From: Camelus bactrianus
Lineage: Eukaryota; Chordata; Mammalia; Artiodactyla; Camelidae
Direction of reading: 5' to 3'
DNA length: 64,000 bases
Assembly (NCBI RefSeq): GCF_048773025.1
Contig: NC_133559.1
Coordinates: 22,598,501 to 22,662,500 of the forward strand
Both the position numbers and the translations under genes were made by a program. The notes beneath the pieces are model-generated. The model worked only from the letters and a program-made list of their open reading frames with translations. It ran no database searches and was not told the DNA's origin. Below, piece by piece: positions 1 to 13,216 of the stretch (its first letter is position 1; each line of letters opens with the position of its first letter).

Positions 1-2361
1 GGCAGGTGCAAAAGCCCTGGGCTCTCGGCCACCTCCTGTTCTTTCTCAGCAAACTCACCACCGGGGTGGCCCGGAGGTGATATTTGAGGACAGAGACAAG
101 AGAAGAAACTCCACACACAGGACGATGGAGCTGACCATTGAATCTGCTGCCTCGTGTGAAGTGTGATCACGAGCCCGTGATGCTCGAGTGAGAGGGGAAC
201 GATTCGGCTCATTTTCAAAAGCAAAGAGCACGCGCGTGCACGTGTAGGCAGCAGAAGGCCCAGGGCAGGGTGAGGTTTAGAGACTTCTTCCAAGCAACAA
301 TGGGCCCCCAGTGACATCAGTGACTGAAAAAATTATTATTATGACACTTAGTAAGAAGAAGAATGATGCTACTGTACCATGTAGCATCTTTAAAGAGAAT
401 CCTCTCAACACCCTTGGGGAGTGCATAGGGCCGGTCTTACCCTTCCTTTGTTAGGTAGAAAAGACTCCTTGACAGCTGAAGGTCCAGGGAAGGGGAGGGG
501 ACAGGGACATTTTCTCTCAGCTCTGCAGGCACCAGGCAGCTGGGAGAGGGGGCGGGGGTCTGCAGCCACAGAGCAGCAGGATGAGTGAGGCACTTGCTCC
601 TTGCTCTCTCTCTCCCTGTAGGTCCCAGGGGATCAGACAGCACTTGGAGCCAAAGCAGGTCACCTCCACACAGTTTCCTGAGTGCCTCTGGTTTGCTCCC
701 CATCCCTGTGGGTGGAGGACTGAGGATGGGAGGGTGGGAGGCAAGGCCCGGGGACCTGAGACTTCTACATACGAAACAATAGGAGAATGAACAAGCAAGC
801 GTCCTAGTGGAAGGAAGGAGCGTGAATCTGGAATAAACAGGCTTGTCTATGGTGTCTTCATTTTGCTGCATGTCAGTCCCTCTTCTGTGCCATGGGGGTG
901 ATGATTGCTCCCTCCCGTGTGGTGCTGAGGACTGACGGAGTCCTGTGCAGGGAAGCAGCAGCCTGCAGCGGGGCCTCCACGGTCCTTCCCATCCCCATCC
1001 CCGCATGCCCAGTCCTGTTTCTCTCACACCAGCTCCTCCCAGGAAGGCCAGTCAGCGCATCTCCTACGATTCCTGCCTGCCCTCTGGGTAGCTTTGCCGG
1101 CATCTTTCTTTAGACCGAGGCCTGAGCTGGGGGGCCGATCCCTGTCCGCCTGGGCGTGCCCTGTCCAAGAAACTGAGCCTCCAGCCTAGCAGATGTAATG
1201 TCAAGAAAGGGACTCTTAAACCATGGTTGGTTAATTTGTATATTTCTAAGCTGGACTTTGTTCTTAATAAGACCTGGTAATTTTTTCAGTGCTAATGGAA
1301 ACTCCCCTAGTGCTCTATGAGTTGTTGCCAAAATGATGTCACTTAAACCTTTTGAATAGACATGACCCAATGCAACTGCACGAAGACCCACGTGGCGCCG
1401 TCCGCTGAAGGCACAGCCTCAGGAAACACACCTGTTGAGTTTAGCTGAGGTGGTCCTGGTCTTGTTTGGGAAAGAGAAGACCTGGAGGGGCCCTGAGAGT
1501 CCTCTTCAGAGATTTGGAGGCTGCCCAGGGACCACATTCAGAGGGCAGGTGTCAGTGACCAGACACCATTTGCTCAAAGAGAGGAGGAATGTTCAAATGC
1601 TTAGTACTGTCTCCTCAAGGAATGGGCTCCCTTGAGGGGTGGCGAGCCAAGCAGAGGAGGGACACTGTAGGGTGATGGAGAAGTCCAGATTTGGCTGGGA
1701 GATCGGCCTGTGCTCTGCGAAGTTCACTCACCTCATGTTCCAGAATGTGTGGAGCACAAGACACGTGCTCTAGTAGGAAGAGCAGAGAAGTGATAAGTGT
1801 TCTGGGAGGAGGGGCCTCAGGCCCTCAAGGGTGAGTGGAGTTTGAGTCATCAGAAGGGGCAGATTGGAGGGTTCTCAGCCGGGAAGCTACGGGACCAATT
1901 TCCTCTCTTGTAGGTGGTCCTGCCACCCTGCCTCCTGCTCCTGCATTCCCAGGAGAAGAGCCGAGGCGGCACATGGAGGTCGGGTAGCCAAGGCCTCGGG
2001 AGGAGCTGCCCGGGCCTGGGGAGGGGCAGGCCTCCAGCCGCCCACCGCAGCAGCCCTGGCCTCTCAGCCGCACGTTCGAACTCTGAGGGGCCTGATGTCG
2101 CCCCCAAGCCCGAGCTGGAGGGCACCACGTGTTTAGGACAGGGATGAATGGGCTGTGGCTTGGCTGAGCAGGGATCACCTTAACCATCACATCCCATGAC
2201 CTATTACACGGGCGATGCTGTCAGACCCGGAGCAGTCGATTGAGAAGTGTGAGAACATGAGCTCACACAGGCTGCGCTGGGTGTGGTGGCTGCTCTCAGA
2301 CACTGCTGGAGCCAGGAAACCAGTGGGGCCTAACTGGGACCCACGGTCCAGAGGTGGGCAT
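1..2361. other. GC-rich intergenic DNA, no gene seen
   Basis: No recognisable gene, RNA or repeat was found. Open frames here overlap on both strands, have no splice context and carry no family motif, so they look like by-products of high GC content. Confidence 0.6.
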
Positions 2362-2566
2362 CCTGGCTGAGCGTCTTACCATCTGTGGGACACTAAGCCA
2401 GTGACCTCACTTCTCCAAGCCCCAATTTCCTCACCTACGAAGAGGCGAGAAAGCACCTGTCACAAGGTTGCCAGGAGGACGGGGCAGATGGAACAATCCA
2501 TATTCTCATGAGACAGAGATGGTGTCCAGACCACAGCAGGTGCTCAACAAATACCACTCATTCATT
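2362..2566 (+). repeat. MIR SINE
   Basis: It reads as a diverged mammalian-wide interspersed repeat in sense orientation. The tRNA-derived part includes a match to the 'cctcacttctccaagcc' stretch, followed by 'tttcctcacct', and the 3' end reads 'caggtgctcaacaaatacc'. Confidence 0.8.
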
Positions 2567-2892
2567 TTACACCCTCGTTTTGTCAAGGGTGACGGACAGG
2601 TAGTGGGTGGAGGCATTTTATATGGGACCTGAAAGGAATCCCCCATTTGGGGTAAGAGAAGGGTCTGTCCCCCACCCTAGAAGCTGTGCCTGACCAGGCC
2701 TGGTTTGCAGAAATTGTTCTCATTTCAGGGCAAAAGATGAGAGTCACCCAACACAGCCTTAAGGCCCCCTGGCTTTGGGGATAAGGATGCTAAATGCACA
2801 TCTGAAATTTGGGGACAAGTGATGCCAACCTCCCACCTTCCTCTCCAGGGTCCAAGGCTGAGTTGGACAAGTAGCATCTTAACTCCACTAGT

Positions 2893-3035
2893 TTAGAGCC
2901 ATTTTAGGCAAGCCCTTGAGCCTCAGTTTCTTCATCTGTAAAATGGGCATCAGAACACCTACTGCATGGAGATGGTGCAAAGATTAGATGTCACGGCGCA
3001 TATGGCACCCAACACAGTGCTCACAAATGAGAAAA
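2893..3035 (+). repeat. MIR SINE
   Basis: The MIR core 'cctcagtttcttcatctg' with 'taaaatgggcat' is almost intact. It is followed by the usual 'aagattagatg' and a degraded 'cagtgctcacaaatg' tail. The head of the element is missing. Confidence 0.85.
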
Positions 3036-6000
3036 ACATGTGAGCTGCCCTCCCCTTTCTTCCCTGGCTAATGATTCGAGCCCTTGGGGGGACACTGTCA
3101 ATCTAAGCAAGGCGCTGACCTGCTTGCTCCCTCAGTCTCCCTGGCAGTGGACGACCGTCCACCAGTAGCTGAGACTAGCAGCCAGAGGAGCGGGGAGGAG
3201 TAGAGCTGAGAAAACTGGCTGGCATTTATTAGAAAAGCCTTGTGGATTTACAAGGAATTAGCGTACCTTGTCTCGCACCAGATGCCACACTGCTCTACCT
3301 TTAGAAACTTCAAGATAAGGGAAGGTTCCAGGGAAGTGAGCATGCCGGCTCTCCAAGGTTGGCTCTATAAATACCTGCCCAGGTGGCCTCACCAGCTCTG
3401 TCCTCTGATCCAGAATCAGCCCCTCGTTGCAGCAGCCCTGGGAGCGCTGGGGCTGGGAGCCGGGAGCAGTGCTGGACGCCGAGCAGGGCCACGAGGTGCC
3501 CACCTCCCGCTGCATCTCCAAGGCCCATGCTGCACCCCATCGCTAGCTTGCTCTGGAGCCCGCAGGGCAGGGAGGGAGAAGGCAAAGACAGAAGGTCAAA
3601 CCACTGTCCCTGAGCCTGGGGCCAGCGGGCTGGTCACGGGGCAGGGAGAGCCGGTGGAGGATGCAGCGGGAAGGCGCAGGTTCATTCCCCCGGAAGAGCA
3701 CGTTCTGAGCTTCTGCTCCGCTGGGCAGGGCACCGGGCCGGGAGGAACGCAGTGAGGACAGACTCGGGCCTGCCCCCTGCCCACCCCGGGAGCTCAGAGA
3801 GCAGGAAGCGGGCGATGGCGCAGTGTCCACTCTTCAGGGAGGCACAGACACCCGACACCTGAGTGATTCGGGGAAACGGAGCCTGAAGAGAGAAGGCAGA
3901 GAATCCTCAGGAGAGCAAAGCACACAGCGGACTTGGGAGTTAGGACCTCGACGCCTGTAGGTGCTGGGCCGCTGCACGTGCCCACAGCCAGGGGTGCCCC
4001 CCGGAGACCCAGCCGCCCTCCCTCTGGTAACTGGGTTTATCGTGTTAGATAGACCCGAGCTGCTATTTGGAGAGGTGGATGGCTTGCTCTGAACCCCCGT
4101 CACACTGAAGCAATCACAGGCTTGTTCCTGAGCGACTGCCACAGAATTAAATAGTCAGCAAGCCTGCAGGGTTAAAAGTCAGGAAAGCAATTTTTTAAGA
4201 AACCGACCTCAACTCATTCTGTAATATTTCCTATTTACATTGAAGCAATGTCAATTCTTGGCTTTAGACCTCACAAGAGACCAAGGATTTAAAGACACTT
4301 ATGAGACAGAGATAAATCTTTGATAACCGCAGAGGGAGGCATGTCTGGAAATGTTAAGTGGGTTGCGTTTGGTCACAGCTCATTCCAGTCTCCCTGACGG
4401 GCCTTGCGCTCCTCTGGGTGCTCTGCTCAGTCCTGTGTCCTGTGCAGGGTGTGCCTTGTGCCTGCTGTTCACGAGGGGAAAAAGCAATTAGCAATGTGTT
4501 AATTATCCTTTCATTTGTACTTTGGTCCCCAAAGCTTAAATGTTCAGTCTGCGTTTATCTTGGTGTCTGATTCAGCTGTGGCCATTCCTGGGGGCACCAG
4601 GGCCGTCTGCAGCTCCTCTGCTGGGGAGGCCAGATGCAAACCAGATCGGGTCACCTGCCAAGCACCTAGGCGGAGTCTAGAAATCAGGGCGAGAGCCAGG
4701 GTCAGGAACTGGACATGAGAAGGGATGATAAAGCCTTGACCAGACTGTGTCAGTCTCTTGAATCATACACCAGATCTTGGGTTTGGGTAAGAGGTCAGTG
4801 GTGGGAAGTCCAGCCAGACACCACTCTGGAGAAATGCATACTTCTTGTACAGTTTGGACAAGGAGATGGGACAAGGATTCTAGTGGTGACAAGTCCAGGC
4901 AAAGAATCACAAGGAAAGACATCAGGTGGGGACAGAAAGAGCTGCCGGTCTAATTCATGAGTCACAAATTTAAATGTGGTCTGGCGCTGGGTCCCCTGGT
5001 ACAGACAGTCGCAATTGTTGAAGGTCAACCGCCTTTGTAACTTATTATGACCATTCACGGCTGAGATCGAAGCACAGTCTAAAAAGGCACATGACCAGTT
5101 AACGGACTTGTCTAGGGTGAGACTAGAAAGCACTTAATGAATTTTCTTCTTTCCTGGAAGAGCCATTTAGGTGTCTTTGAAAGTAAGAGAGGACCCCAAT
5201 GTGACATGCTTCCAGGGCGTCCCCAGGCCTCACCAGCCTTGGTACCAGTGGAGCCACGTTCCCTCTATGTATTTGGGTTTTGCTGGCTGGGGCTACACCT
5301 GCCATTACAGCATCTCTAGACCCTCTGGAAAAGCCTTTCCCAAGTACATCCTGGAGGTCCCTGAGAAGCTTCTCGTGGCTGGTGCGGGGCCTGCTCATCT
5401 TGTCCCCCACATCGGATGGAGTGAAGTCACCAGGATGGCACTGCTGTCAGGGAGACGCCTTTGTCCTTGAGGACACGTTTGCCCTTCCTCACAGAGGTCC
5501 TTGGGAAAACAGCGACTTCTGCTTCAGCTGCGGACTCCTTTCCGTCACCTTAGGTGTGGGGCTGAGCCAGGGGAACAGGGTTTGAGAGAGTACCAGGTGG
5601 TCTCCTCCCACCCCCTCCATCATTCGCCAGCATCCCCCTCTCCACTGAAGACCAGCTCCTGATGGGGTTGCAGCACCAGGTCATCAGATGGGCTTGGGGA
5701 CGTCTTCCTTTGAATGTGGTGCTAAAAGCTCTAAGGAAGCCCTCTCCTAAAACTGAAGCCAGGGCAAAGGCGTAGAAGGCCAAGAGAGCTGAGCACAAAG
5801 GGGCGACAACCACAAGAAAGAAAGAGATCCACACATCTCTCATCTTCCAGTGACCAAGACATACTGACTGCCTACGGGAGACTGCTCCCAGGACCACCTT
5901 GATGCAAACCCAGTTCCCCGACCACAGAGTGGGCCGCGAAGACTGAGGTCGATGTCATGCGAGCTCCCACAGAACAAACCAGGGCTGGGCGAGCTACGGA

Positions 6001-6454
6001 GAAGCCTGCTGCCCTGCCATGCCTTGGGGAGACAAGAACCATGGCAGACTATGGGGCTGCGGATGCTGACCACAAAATCAGGATTATCCCACTGAGTCTA
6101 GCTGGCTGCTTCTTAATCTAATAAACTTTTCCATCATGGGGAAACAAAGAAAATCCCTGTTTGAGCTCAAACTGGGATCTGGCTGGGATCACTGCGACAT
6201 CTCATGGTCGTACCAACACTGTGAGTCAGATCACTTTCCCCGTCACTAACTAGGGGTAACACCGGGCCACCCTCCCCAGCCTCTCTGGCCCCACTGCTCT
6301 CCTGTGCATATACGGCCCCGCCGATCCACATCACCACCAACCCTGAGCCTTCCACGTTCTTCTGGACTCAGGCTCCAACCCACATCCTGGGACATGGTGC
6401 TTTTAAGGCCTGAGAAGACTGCAGTGGGCATCCCAACCTCAGTCACCGTTACAT
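3036..6454. other. GC-rich intergenic DNA, no gene seen
   Basis: No gene or clear repeat was found. The stretch near 4,140-4,340 is locally AT-richer and free of recognisable repeats, so it could be a conserved non-coding element. That cannot be judged without alignment. Open frames of 60-170 codons overlap on both strands and show no homology I recognise. Confidence 0.55.
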
Positions 6455-6610
6455 CCTTTACAAGTGCTTCCTGAGTACCAGACACCATGCAATGGACTGT
6501 ACACAAGACAACCCAACATCCCCCACTTTAAAGGTGAAAAAACAAAGGCTCAGGAGAAAGGCGTGGCACGCCCAGCATCCCAGGACTGTGCAGGGCCCGG
6601 CTGCTTGGAG
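6455..6610 (-). repeat. MIR-like SINE, antisense
   Basis: Antisense MIR features are present. They are a 'gagtaccagacaccatgca' segment and then 'aaaggtgaaaaaacaaaggctcagg', which matches the reverse of the MIR 'cctcagtttcctcatctgtaaa' core. It is quite diverged. Confidence 0.6.
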
Positions 6611-9007
6611 CCCGGGCTGCCTGGCTCCTAAGGCTCATGACACCACTTTATTTTGCAACCCAGAGGCCTTCATCAAAACCAGCCTCCTCCATGGCTGCCT
6701 GTCACCCTGTAACTTCCGGCTCCCTGCCTGGCCCGGCCGCCTCTCCTGACTCTCAGTTCAGCTGAGGATTTTGTGTGCATCGTGCTTTGGTCTGGTTCCC
6801 TCTTATTCTCTGCCTGGAAGCAGCAGGGCTTGTCCTGGCTTCTGCAGCAGCTGCACACTGACCCCAGTGTATGGCAGCCCCATTGTCTGTCACCAGGGGC
6901 CACTCCAGCAGCTGCCTCTGTCCCCTCAGCCCAGCAGGAAAGCTCACAATCGGAAGTTGACCAAAGCCTATTAGGTCATCCTGTCCATGCCCCAGTCTCC
7001 CTGCCGGAAGGCACGCACGTCACTCTAGTAAATGAGCTCTTACCTGGTTAAGGTGACCCCCCCAAGGGAGGCTGAGATTCCCCTCACTGATGCCACCTGG
7101 AAGCACCTGTCTCCCTCAGGGAGCTGGGACTTCCCAACTCACTGTCCAACCCAAGGCTTTCCTGGCAAAGGAGAAAATTGGGCCCTGGCAGCTGTCTACA
7201 CGCTGGAAACCATAACCCCTTCATCCCAGACCTCCCCTTCATCCCGGAGGCTCTCTCCTGAAGACTCCGAAAAGCCATCATTAAATGCAGCCAGTGGTTC
7301 CTTCTAGGCGGCCTGAGTGGAGGCCCCTCCACATCATCAGAGCCGCTGGGCATCTCCTCATCCAGGACCACTGCCCGCAGGCCACCCGGCCCACCCGGCG
7401 CTCTCGAGGAGGATCACGTGGGCACACAGAAGCTGCCCTTTAGGGCCAGTCATCCCTTCTTGTTTGCTGAGGGCTAGGAATGGGTGGGACTGGGCCCTCC
7501 CCCAACCCCAGGAGGGCCCGGAGGTCGTGGCCTGGTGGGCAGGTGGGACAGGCCTGAGGGGCTTCCTCAGCTCAGCACGAGGAGCTCCTGTGTTTGGGAA
7601 ACAGAATACGAAGCTTCTCACTGGACACCGGGGGACGGGAAGGTGGGGCAGGCGAAGCTCAGGGCCAGTTCTCACGGCTGCGCGCATAAATACCAACAGG
7701 AGCCACCACCCACCTAGCAAAGCAGAGGGGATGGCCCAGGTCCTGGGGCATGGCTTGCCTTGACTCTGAAAGTCTCATAAACACCATGGACCACACCTAC
7801 AAGATTTTGCCCATGATTTTAGGGATGTGGCTGAGCCCCCAGGGCCCCGTGGACTTAGGTCTGCCCGGCTGGCTCCCTAGTTCCCTCTGGCTTTGTCATT
7901 CCGTGCTCTGACCGCACAGTGCCGTCTAGGTGGGCAGGAGTCACCGCCCTCCTTCTGCCCCAACTCCCGGTAACAGGGTGTTCCACGGCCCCTGGGCTCA
8001 GCTGGACAAGAGGGAGTCTCCTCTAGACTCTTTGACTCTTGATCCTAAGGGATAAGCATGGGTGGGGGACATGATTTCAAGGCTGCTGTTTTCTATCTTG
8101 ACGAAAAATTTGCTACTTTGTGCTGCTGCAGAAGGAAAATAGAACCATGACTTGTGCATCCAGCATTTCGGCTGAAGTCCAGCCCTTTGGATGGTCTGTC
8201 AGGTTTCTCACAATGACACATACGTTCCTTCCCAGCGGGACTGGGGGTGGGTTAGGGCACCGTTCTCCCCGCAGTCCAGCTAATCTCTTGGGGAGCTGTT
8301 GGAGTCCTGCCTGGGAGGGAAAGTGCAGAGTGGGGAGCCCCTCTGGGAAGGCTGGAGGGGCCCCGATCGTCAGTAGCACAGCCCTCATCCATCTCAGAGC
8401 CTCACTGGCCTGCGGCCTGCTGAGCGCTCCCTGTCTGTCCATAACGCGCTATTACTGCTCTCTTGCTGAGCACTCGGAGGCCAGCTTCCATTTGGCCGGA
8501 GAAAAATAATGATTGTTTGTTTATTAGTTGGGAGCAAATGTCCAGCCACAAAAGTGCATTTGGGCTGAGCCCAGTTTCCATCAAGCCCTCCCCTGGCCTG
8601 GGCCCTCCCCTCCAGAGCCCCTGTATGGGTGGATGTGTTGGCTGGGGTCCATCACGGGCAGGTGGCCCAGGGGTTGCAGGAGTCTGTATGAAGTTTAACA
8701 CTGGCAACCTTGGCTCACAATTGGCTTCTGGAAGGGAAGTGGGGACACCGCTGGGGAGACTCTGGCCAGGCCACACAAGCTAATGTGACCAAGGGAACCC
8801 GGGCTGGTCTGGCCATGGGTTGAGCCCTTCTGGGTGAGCTCTAGAGGGTCTTGGCTGGAAGCCACTGGCTAAAAGCTCTGACAACCATTCTGAGTCGGGG
8901 CTGTCGGGGCTGTCGGGGCTTAGGGGGCCTGAGCGTGAGTAACCGTTTCCTCCTGCTCCATCTCTGCTCCCACCCTCTCTCCACCACCTTCCCTCAGTGG
9001 GATCTTT
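6611..9007. other. GC-rich intergenic DNA, no gene seen
   Basis: No gene was recognised. A short direct repeat of about 9 bases (gggctgtcg-like, nearly three units) lies at about 8,897-8,918. An AT-richer segment at about 8,480-8,580 has no repeat signature. Confidence 0.55.
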
Positions 9008-9185
9008 GGACCACACTGACCTGGGTTCAGTCCCCGGCTCTGCCACTTACGAAACTGTGAGATCTCAGAGAAACCTTTCACTTCCTTGAGCTTCGAGTAA
9101 TTCATACAATTATTGGGACTCTTCTGATTGTGTGAGCTGCAATACGGTGGCCGGGTAATCCTAAACTATGCCTTGCAGGCACTCA
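9008..9185 (+). repeat. MIR SINE
   Basis: The sense MIR head is visible as 'tgggttcagtccccggctctg' with 'ccacttacgaaactgtgaga'. A diverged core and the end 'aggcactcagcaccagg' follow. Confidence 0.75.
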
Positions 9186-9426
9186 GCACCAGGGAGCTGA
9201 GTTGCCCCTTTCTCCTCCCAGGAAGCCCGCACCTTAGGCTCATTTGGTGGCCAGAGCTGGTTGCCTGTCTCCCTAATCTATCTTCCTGGAACTTCCCTCT
9301 CCCAGGGGACTCGGGGAACCCAATCCCCAGCTCCCACCTTGCTCACTATTCTTCAAGTCAAATAACTTGCCCTTTCCTTTGGAAAAATGTATCCGTTAAT
9401 CACTAAAGGGAAAAAAAAAGACACCA

Positions 9427-9560
9427 GCAGAGCTAGCCTTGATCGGGCCAGGCCTGAGTCCCAGCTCCGACAGCCACTTACTGTGTGACCTGAGACATGC
9501 CATCCACCCCACACGTCCTCGGTCTCCTCACCTGTCAAATAAGACAAACGTCCTAAGCAA
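9427..9560 (+). repeat. MIR SINE fragment
   Basis: The match runs through 'gagtcccagctccgacag', 'ccacttactgtgtgacct' and 'ctcggtctcctcacctgtc' in MIR order. The 3' part is lost. Confidence 0.8.
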
Positions 9561-10314
9561 GCTTGGAGAGGCTCTCCCACCCTCCAAATACCATCTCCTC
9601 TTAGAAACAGGAGAAGCATCCTGCAACATCCTCATAAGCGCTATCTCTTGTCTACTTCCTGACTCTTTTCTTAAGCCATTGGCTGACTTCAAACCCTCTT
9701 ACCCTGTTGCTCCACTGTTCCCGGGATGTTAGCAACCCTGGCCACCCGCAGTGCTCTCTGTCTGTCCTGCATTCTTTGTTGACACTGTTCTGGAAGATCG
9801 CTGGGGTTTCAGGTAAGTCACTGAGCCACTTACAGCTCAGGGTTGCTCCCAGGCACCACCCTTCCCCCTACGGCTCCCAGGGTTGCTCCAGGAAGGTCAC
9901 AAGCGGTCGGTCTCTAGGTCATTGTCCTCCCAACCCCCCCCCCCCACCGCCTCCTTTCCTCACCTAATCATTGTACCTGTCAGCTGAAACTAAGTCCAGC
10001 AGTGGTAACAAATGGCCCCAAGTCTTAGTGGCTAGAGCAGCCAGGAGTCCTTTCTTGCTCACCCACATGTTCATGTTGGGCTCCACATCCTTCTCCCTCC
10101 AGGACCCAGGGCTGACGGACACCAGCGCCACCTCGCTGAAGAAGAAGCAATGGCTCCTCAGGCTTCTGCTTGGACCTCATGCCCATCACTTCCACTAACA
10201 TTTCACCTGCTAAAGCAAGTCACCTGGTCCAGCCTGCCTCGGCGGGGGAGGAGTCATCCTCTTCCCACAAAGATGGACAGTGGGTACCTTGACAACAGCA
10301 CAATCCCCTTGGGA
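9561..10314. other. Intergenic DNA, no gene seen
   Basis: Nothing was recognised apart from a C-run of about a dozen bases near 9,935-9,946. Confidence 0.5.
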
Positions 10315-10425
10315 AAGCCTCACAATCGTCCTCTAGTCCACGCCTCTCATTTTACAGGTGTGGGGAAGAAAGCTCAGAGACAGGATGCGATACACCTGAG
10401 GTCACACAGCAATCAGTAGAAGAGG
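10315..10425 (-). repeat. MIR SINE, antisense
   Basis: The reverse MIR core is clear: 'cattttacaggtgtgggga', 'aagctcagagacaggatg' and 'aggtcacacagcaatcag' appear in the expected antisense order. Confidence 0.8.
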
Positions 10426-10494
10426 AGGGGCCAGAGTACAAGTGTGTTGATGACTTTGCAGTTCAGATGTAGGAGCAGGACCGAGAAGAGACAG

Positions 10495-10672
10495 GTTTGA
10501 ATTGAATTCCGACCCTGTAATTCTGACAAAGTATTTCAACTCTGAGCCTTGGCTTTCCTCTCTGGAATAAGGGGTAAGGGTATCAGTCTCCTGGCAGGGA
10601 GGTTGGGAGGTCGAGTGAGATTTAATAAAGCGTCATGCTGTGTCTGACATGGAGGGTCTCTGCATATACATT
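10495..10672 (+). repeat. MIR SINE
   Basis: This is a sense MIR with a diverged head ('ttgaattccgaccctgtaat'), the 'ctctgagccttggctttcct' core, and an 'aataaagcgtcatgctgtg' tail. It lies just after an antisense MIR, giving a head-to-head pair. Confidence 0.7.
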
Positions 10673-11332
10673 TGTTCTGATCCCTCCCTGCCCTATCCAC
10701 AGCCCAAACTCCTTTGTCTCATTCCTCTCCACTCTTTTTCTTAGCTGCCTCCATGACCACCTCTTCTTCATTAAGAATTGGAGAGAAAAAAGTTGAGCCA
10801 GAGAAGTTCCTGGCTGTGAAGCCTCCTGGTGTGGCCTCCAAGCTCCGGGAGAAAAAGGTCCTCAGAGCCAAGTCTTCCATGAGGATCTGACGACTCACCG
10901 CCCCTCTACACCCACCATCTCCTCAATGCCTCACCTTGGCCCTGGGCACTGTTCCCATTACACAGGTGAGAAGACCGAGGTCCAAGGTGGTTGGGAACCA
11001 GGACTTCTGGTGACTGCTCTTGGGCTCCACATATCTACACCCTCCTGCTGCACCTGTCCCCATAATCGATCGCCTCCCCTCCTCATGCCCTGACCCCATG
11101 TAAGGAGAAGAACACCTCCGAGCTTCCAGAAGAGCCATGGGGTCCTCCCGGCATGAGAGAAACGCAACTCGTGTGAAAAAAATGGGGAAAGGGCTTCAAG
11201 AACAATTGTCACCAGTCCTGTTTGGCTTTGTCTTATAAAAATTCTGTTTTCAACATTCACGAAACAAAGGTCCAGGAAAGTCTGCCCAAGCAGAGCCATT
11301 TCCTGAGAGCTCTGACAGTTAACATTTCAAGG

Positions 11333-11366
<34 letters not shown>

Positions 11367-12117
11367 TTCAAACATCCCTCCAAAAGACAGCTCTGGAACC
11401 TGTTTGGAATATGTTTTTATGATTAGACGAGGGGCGCGCGTGTGTGTGTGTGCACGCATGTGTGTGCAGGTTGCTCGCTGCTGTGTTTGTGTTCTCTCTC
11501 CCCCCACCCCCACCCCCGTCCCCTCTTTGAAGAGCTGTTTTCTTTGTTCTGGGAATCTGGCTGCACTTAGAATGTCTAACCACAGCACAGATGGTCCCAA
11601 TTTATTGCCGCCTTACCTGTCTGGGGAGACATCTCCATGCCCCGTCCCACCTCCCACAGCTGTCTCCCTGAGTGTTCCGGGGGGCCCCTTCTGCAGCCGC
11701 CTCCACTTCCTTTTCCAGCCACCCTCTCAGGAGCCCTCTGGGCAGACCTGCCATCTCAGGCCGCCCCTGCCCTGGGGGCCGACATCTCTGCTCTGCGCTC
11801 CAACTGAAGCAGGAAGACTCCCCTGGTCTCCTATACCTTCAGCTTCAGCCAAGGGTGCAGACCTGCCCAGTCTGGAGACAGACCTGCTTTTGCAGGGTTT
11901 GCTCAAAGCAAAGGGGCTCCTACAGAGAGCAGGAGAGCCTCTGTTTTATTCGAAACTGATTGGGCTGGAAAGGGATAAATGTGTCTCTATGACAGAGAAT
12001 GAAATGGAAGGCCTTGGGGTTTCAGCAGGGGGCCCACCCTGTCGCCCCTGGCCCTCCCTCCCAGCACCCCAGTGCCTCTACTTACCCCTCCTGCTCGCCT
12101 GGGGGAGGGGCCGGGCT
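10673..12117. other. Intergenic DNA with TG microsatellites
   Basis: No gene was recognised. A pure (TG)n tract lies at 11,334-11,364, and an interrupted GC/TG tract lies at about 11,435-11,467. A 308-codon open frame begins inside the TG tract and then runs through unique sequence and an antisense L2. I treat it as spurious. Confidence 0.6.
11334..11364. repeat. (TG)n microsatellite
   Basis: An uninterrupted TG dinucleotide run of about 31 bases. Confidence 0.95.
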
Positions 12118-12651
12118 CATTCAGTCCTTCCGCACTCATCCATCCCTCAAGCATTTTCCGAAAGCTTACCATGTGCAGACGCTGTTCTAAAACTCAGGGA
12201 TATGGCAGCGGAAAAAAAACAGACAAAATTCTTAACCAATGTGGTGTGGGGGAAGAGTTGAGGGGAAGAAAGGCAGTATATACTATATTGGAGGAAAAAT
12301 ACAGCAGACGGAGAGGATGGGGGTCCTGGGTGGGGGATAGTGGTGAAAGATCAAATTTGACTTGAAGGAGGGGAAAACTCAAGCCATGCAGGGGTGTCTG
12401 GGGACAGAGCAATCCACAAAGAGTGACTGGCAAGTGTGAAGCGTAAGGTGGGGTGAGTCTGCTGTGTCCGAGGAGCAGCAGGGAGGCCGGTGTGTCTGAA
12501 GCTGCGTGGGAGACAGTGCGAGTGATGGGAGGTGAGGCGGGGAGGTGATGGGGGGCCAGACTGCAGACCCTGGGTTGCGCTGATGCCGTTACTCTGCGTG
12601 CAGTGGGGGCCACAGGGTCCTTCAAGGGGGTTCGTGATCTGATGTGGTTTT
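12118..12651 (-). repeat. L2 LINE, antisense, part 1
   Basis: The segment starts with the reverse of the L2 3' end: 'agcattttccgaaagctta', 'ccatgtgcagacgctgttct' and 'atggcagcggaaaaaaaac'. It continues into the reverse of the internal L2 region. An L1 interrupts it, and it resumes at about 13,219. Confidence 0.75.
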
Positions 12652-13136
12652 CTTCTTTCTTACATTTTCTTTCTTTCTTTTTTTTCAATTGAAGTATAGT
12701 TGGTTTACAATGTTATGTGAATTTCTGGTGTACAGCATAGTGATTCAGTTGCACATATATATACACATTCTTTTTCATTATAGGCTACTACAGGGTACTG
12801 ACTGCAGCTCCCTGTGCTACACAGTAGGACCTTGTTCATCTATTTTATAAATAGAAGTTTATATCTGCAAATCTCGAACTCCCAGTTTATCCCTATACCC
12901 CTCTTTTCTGCCCTGGTAACCATAAGTTTGTTTTCTATGTCCGTAAGTGGAGGCACTTTTCTGTTTCGTAAATAAGTTCAACTGTGTCACTTTTTTTAGA
13001 TTCCACAAAGGAGTGATATCATATGGTATTTTTCTTTCTCTTTCTGGCTTACATCACTTACAATGATGATCTCCAGGTCCATCCATGTTGCTGTAAATGG
13101 CATTATTTTACTCTTTTTATGGCTGAGTAGTATTCC

Positions 13137-13216
<80 letters not shown>

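Noticed and set aside
3240-3755. 171-codon open frame on the plus strand
   Set aside because: GC-rich region with competing frames on both strands, no recognised domain, and no promoter or splice evidence.
8897-8918. Short tandem repeat of a 9-base unit
   Set aside because: Fewer than three units. Too short to mean anything beyond local slippage.
11335-12261. 308-codon open frame on the plus strand
   Set aside because: It starts inside a TG microsatellite (MCVCVCV...), crosses unique DNA and runs into an antisense L2. No domain or splice context.
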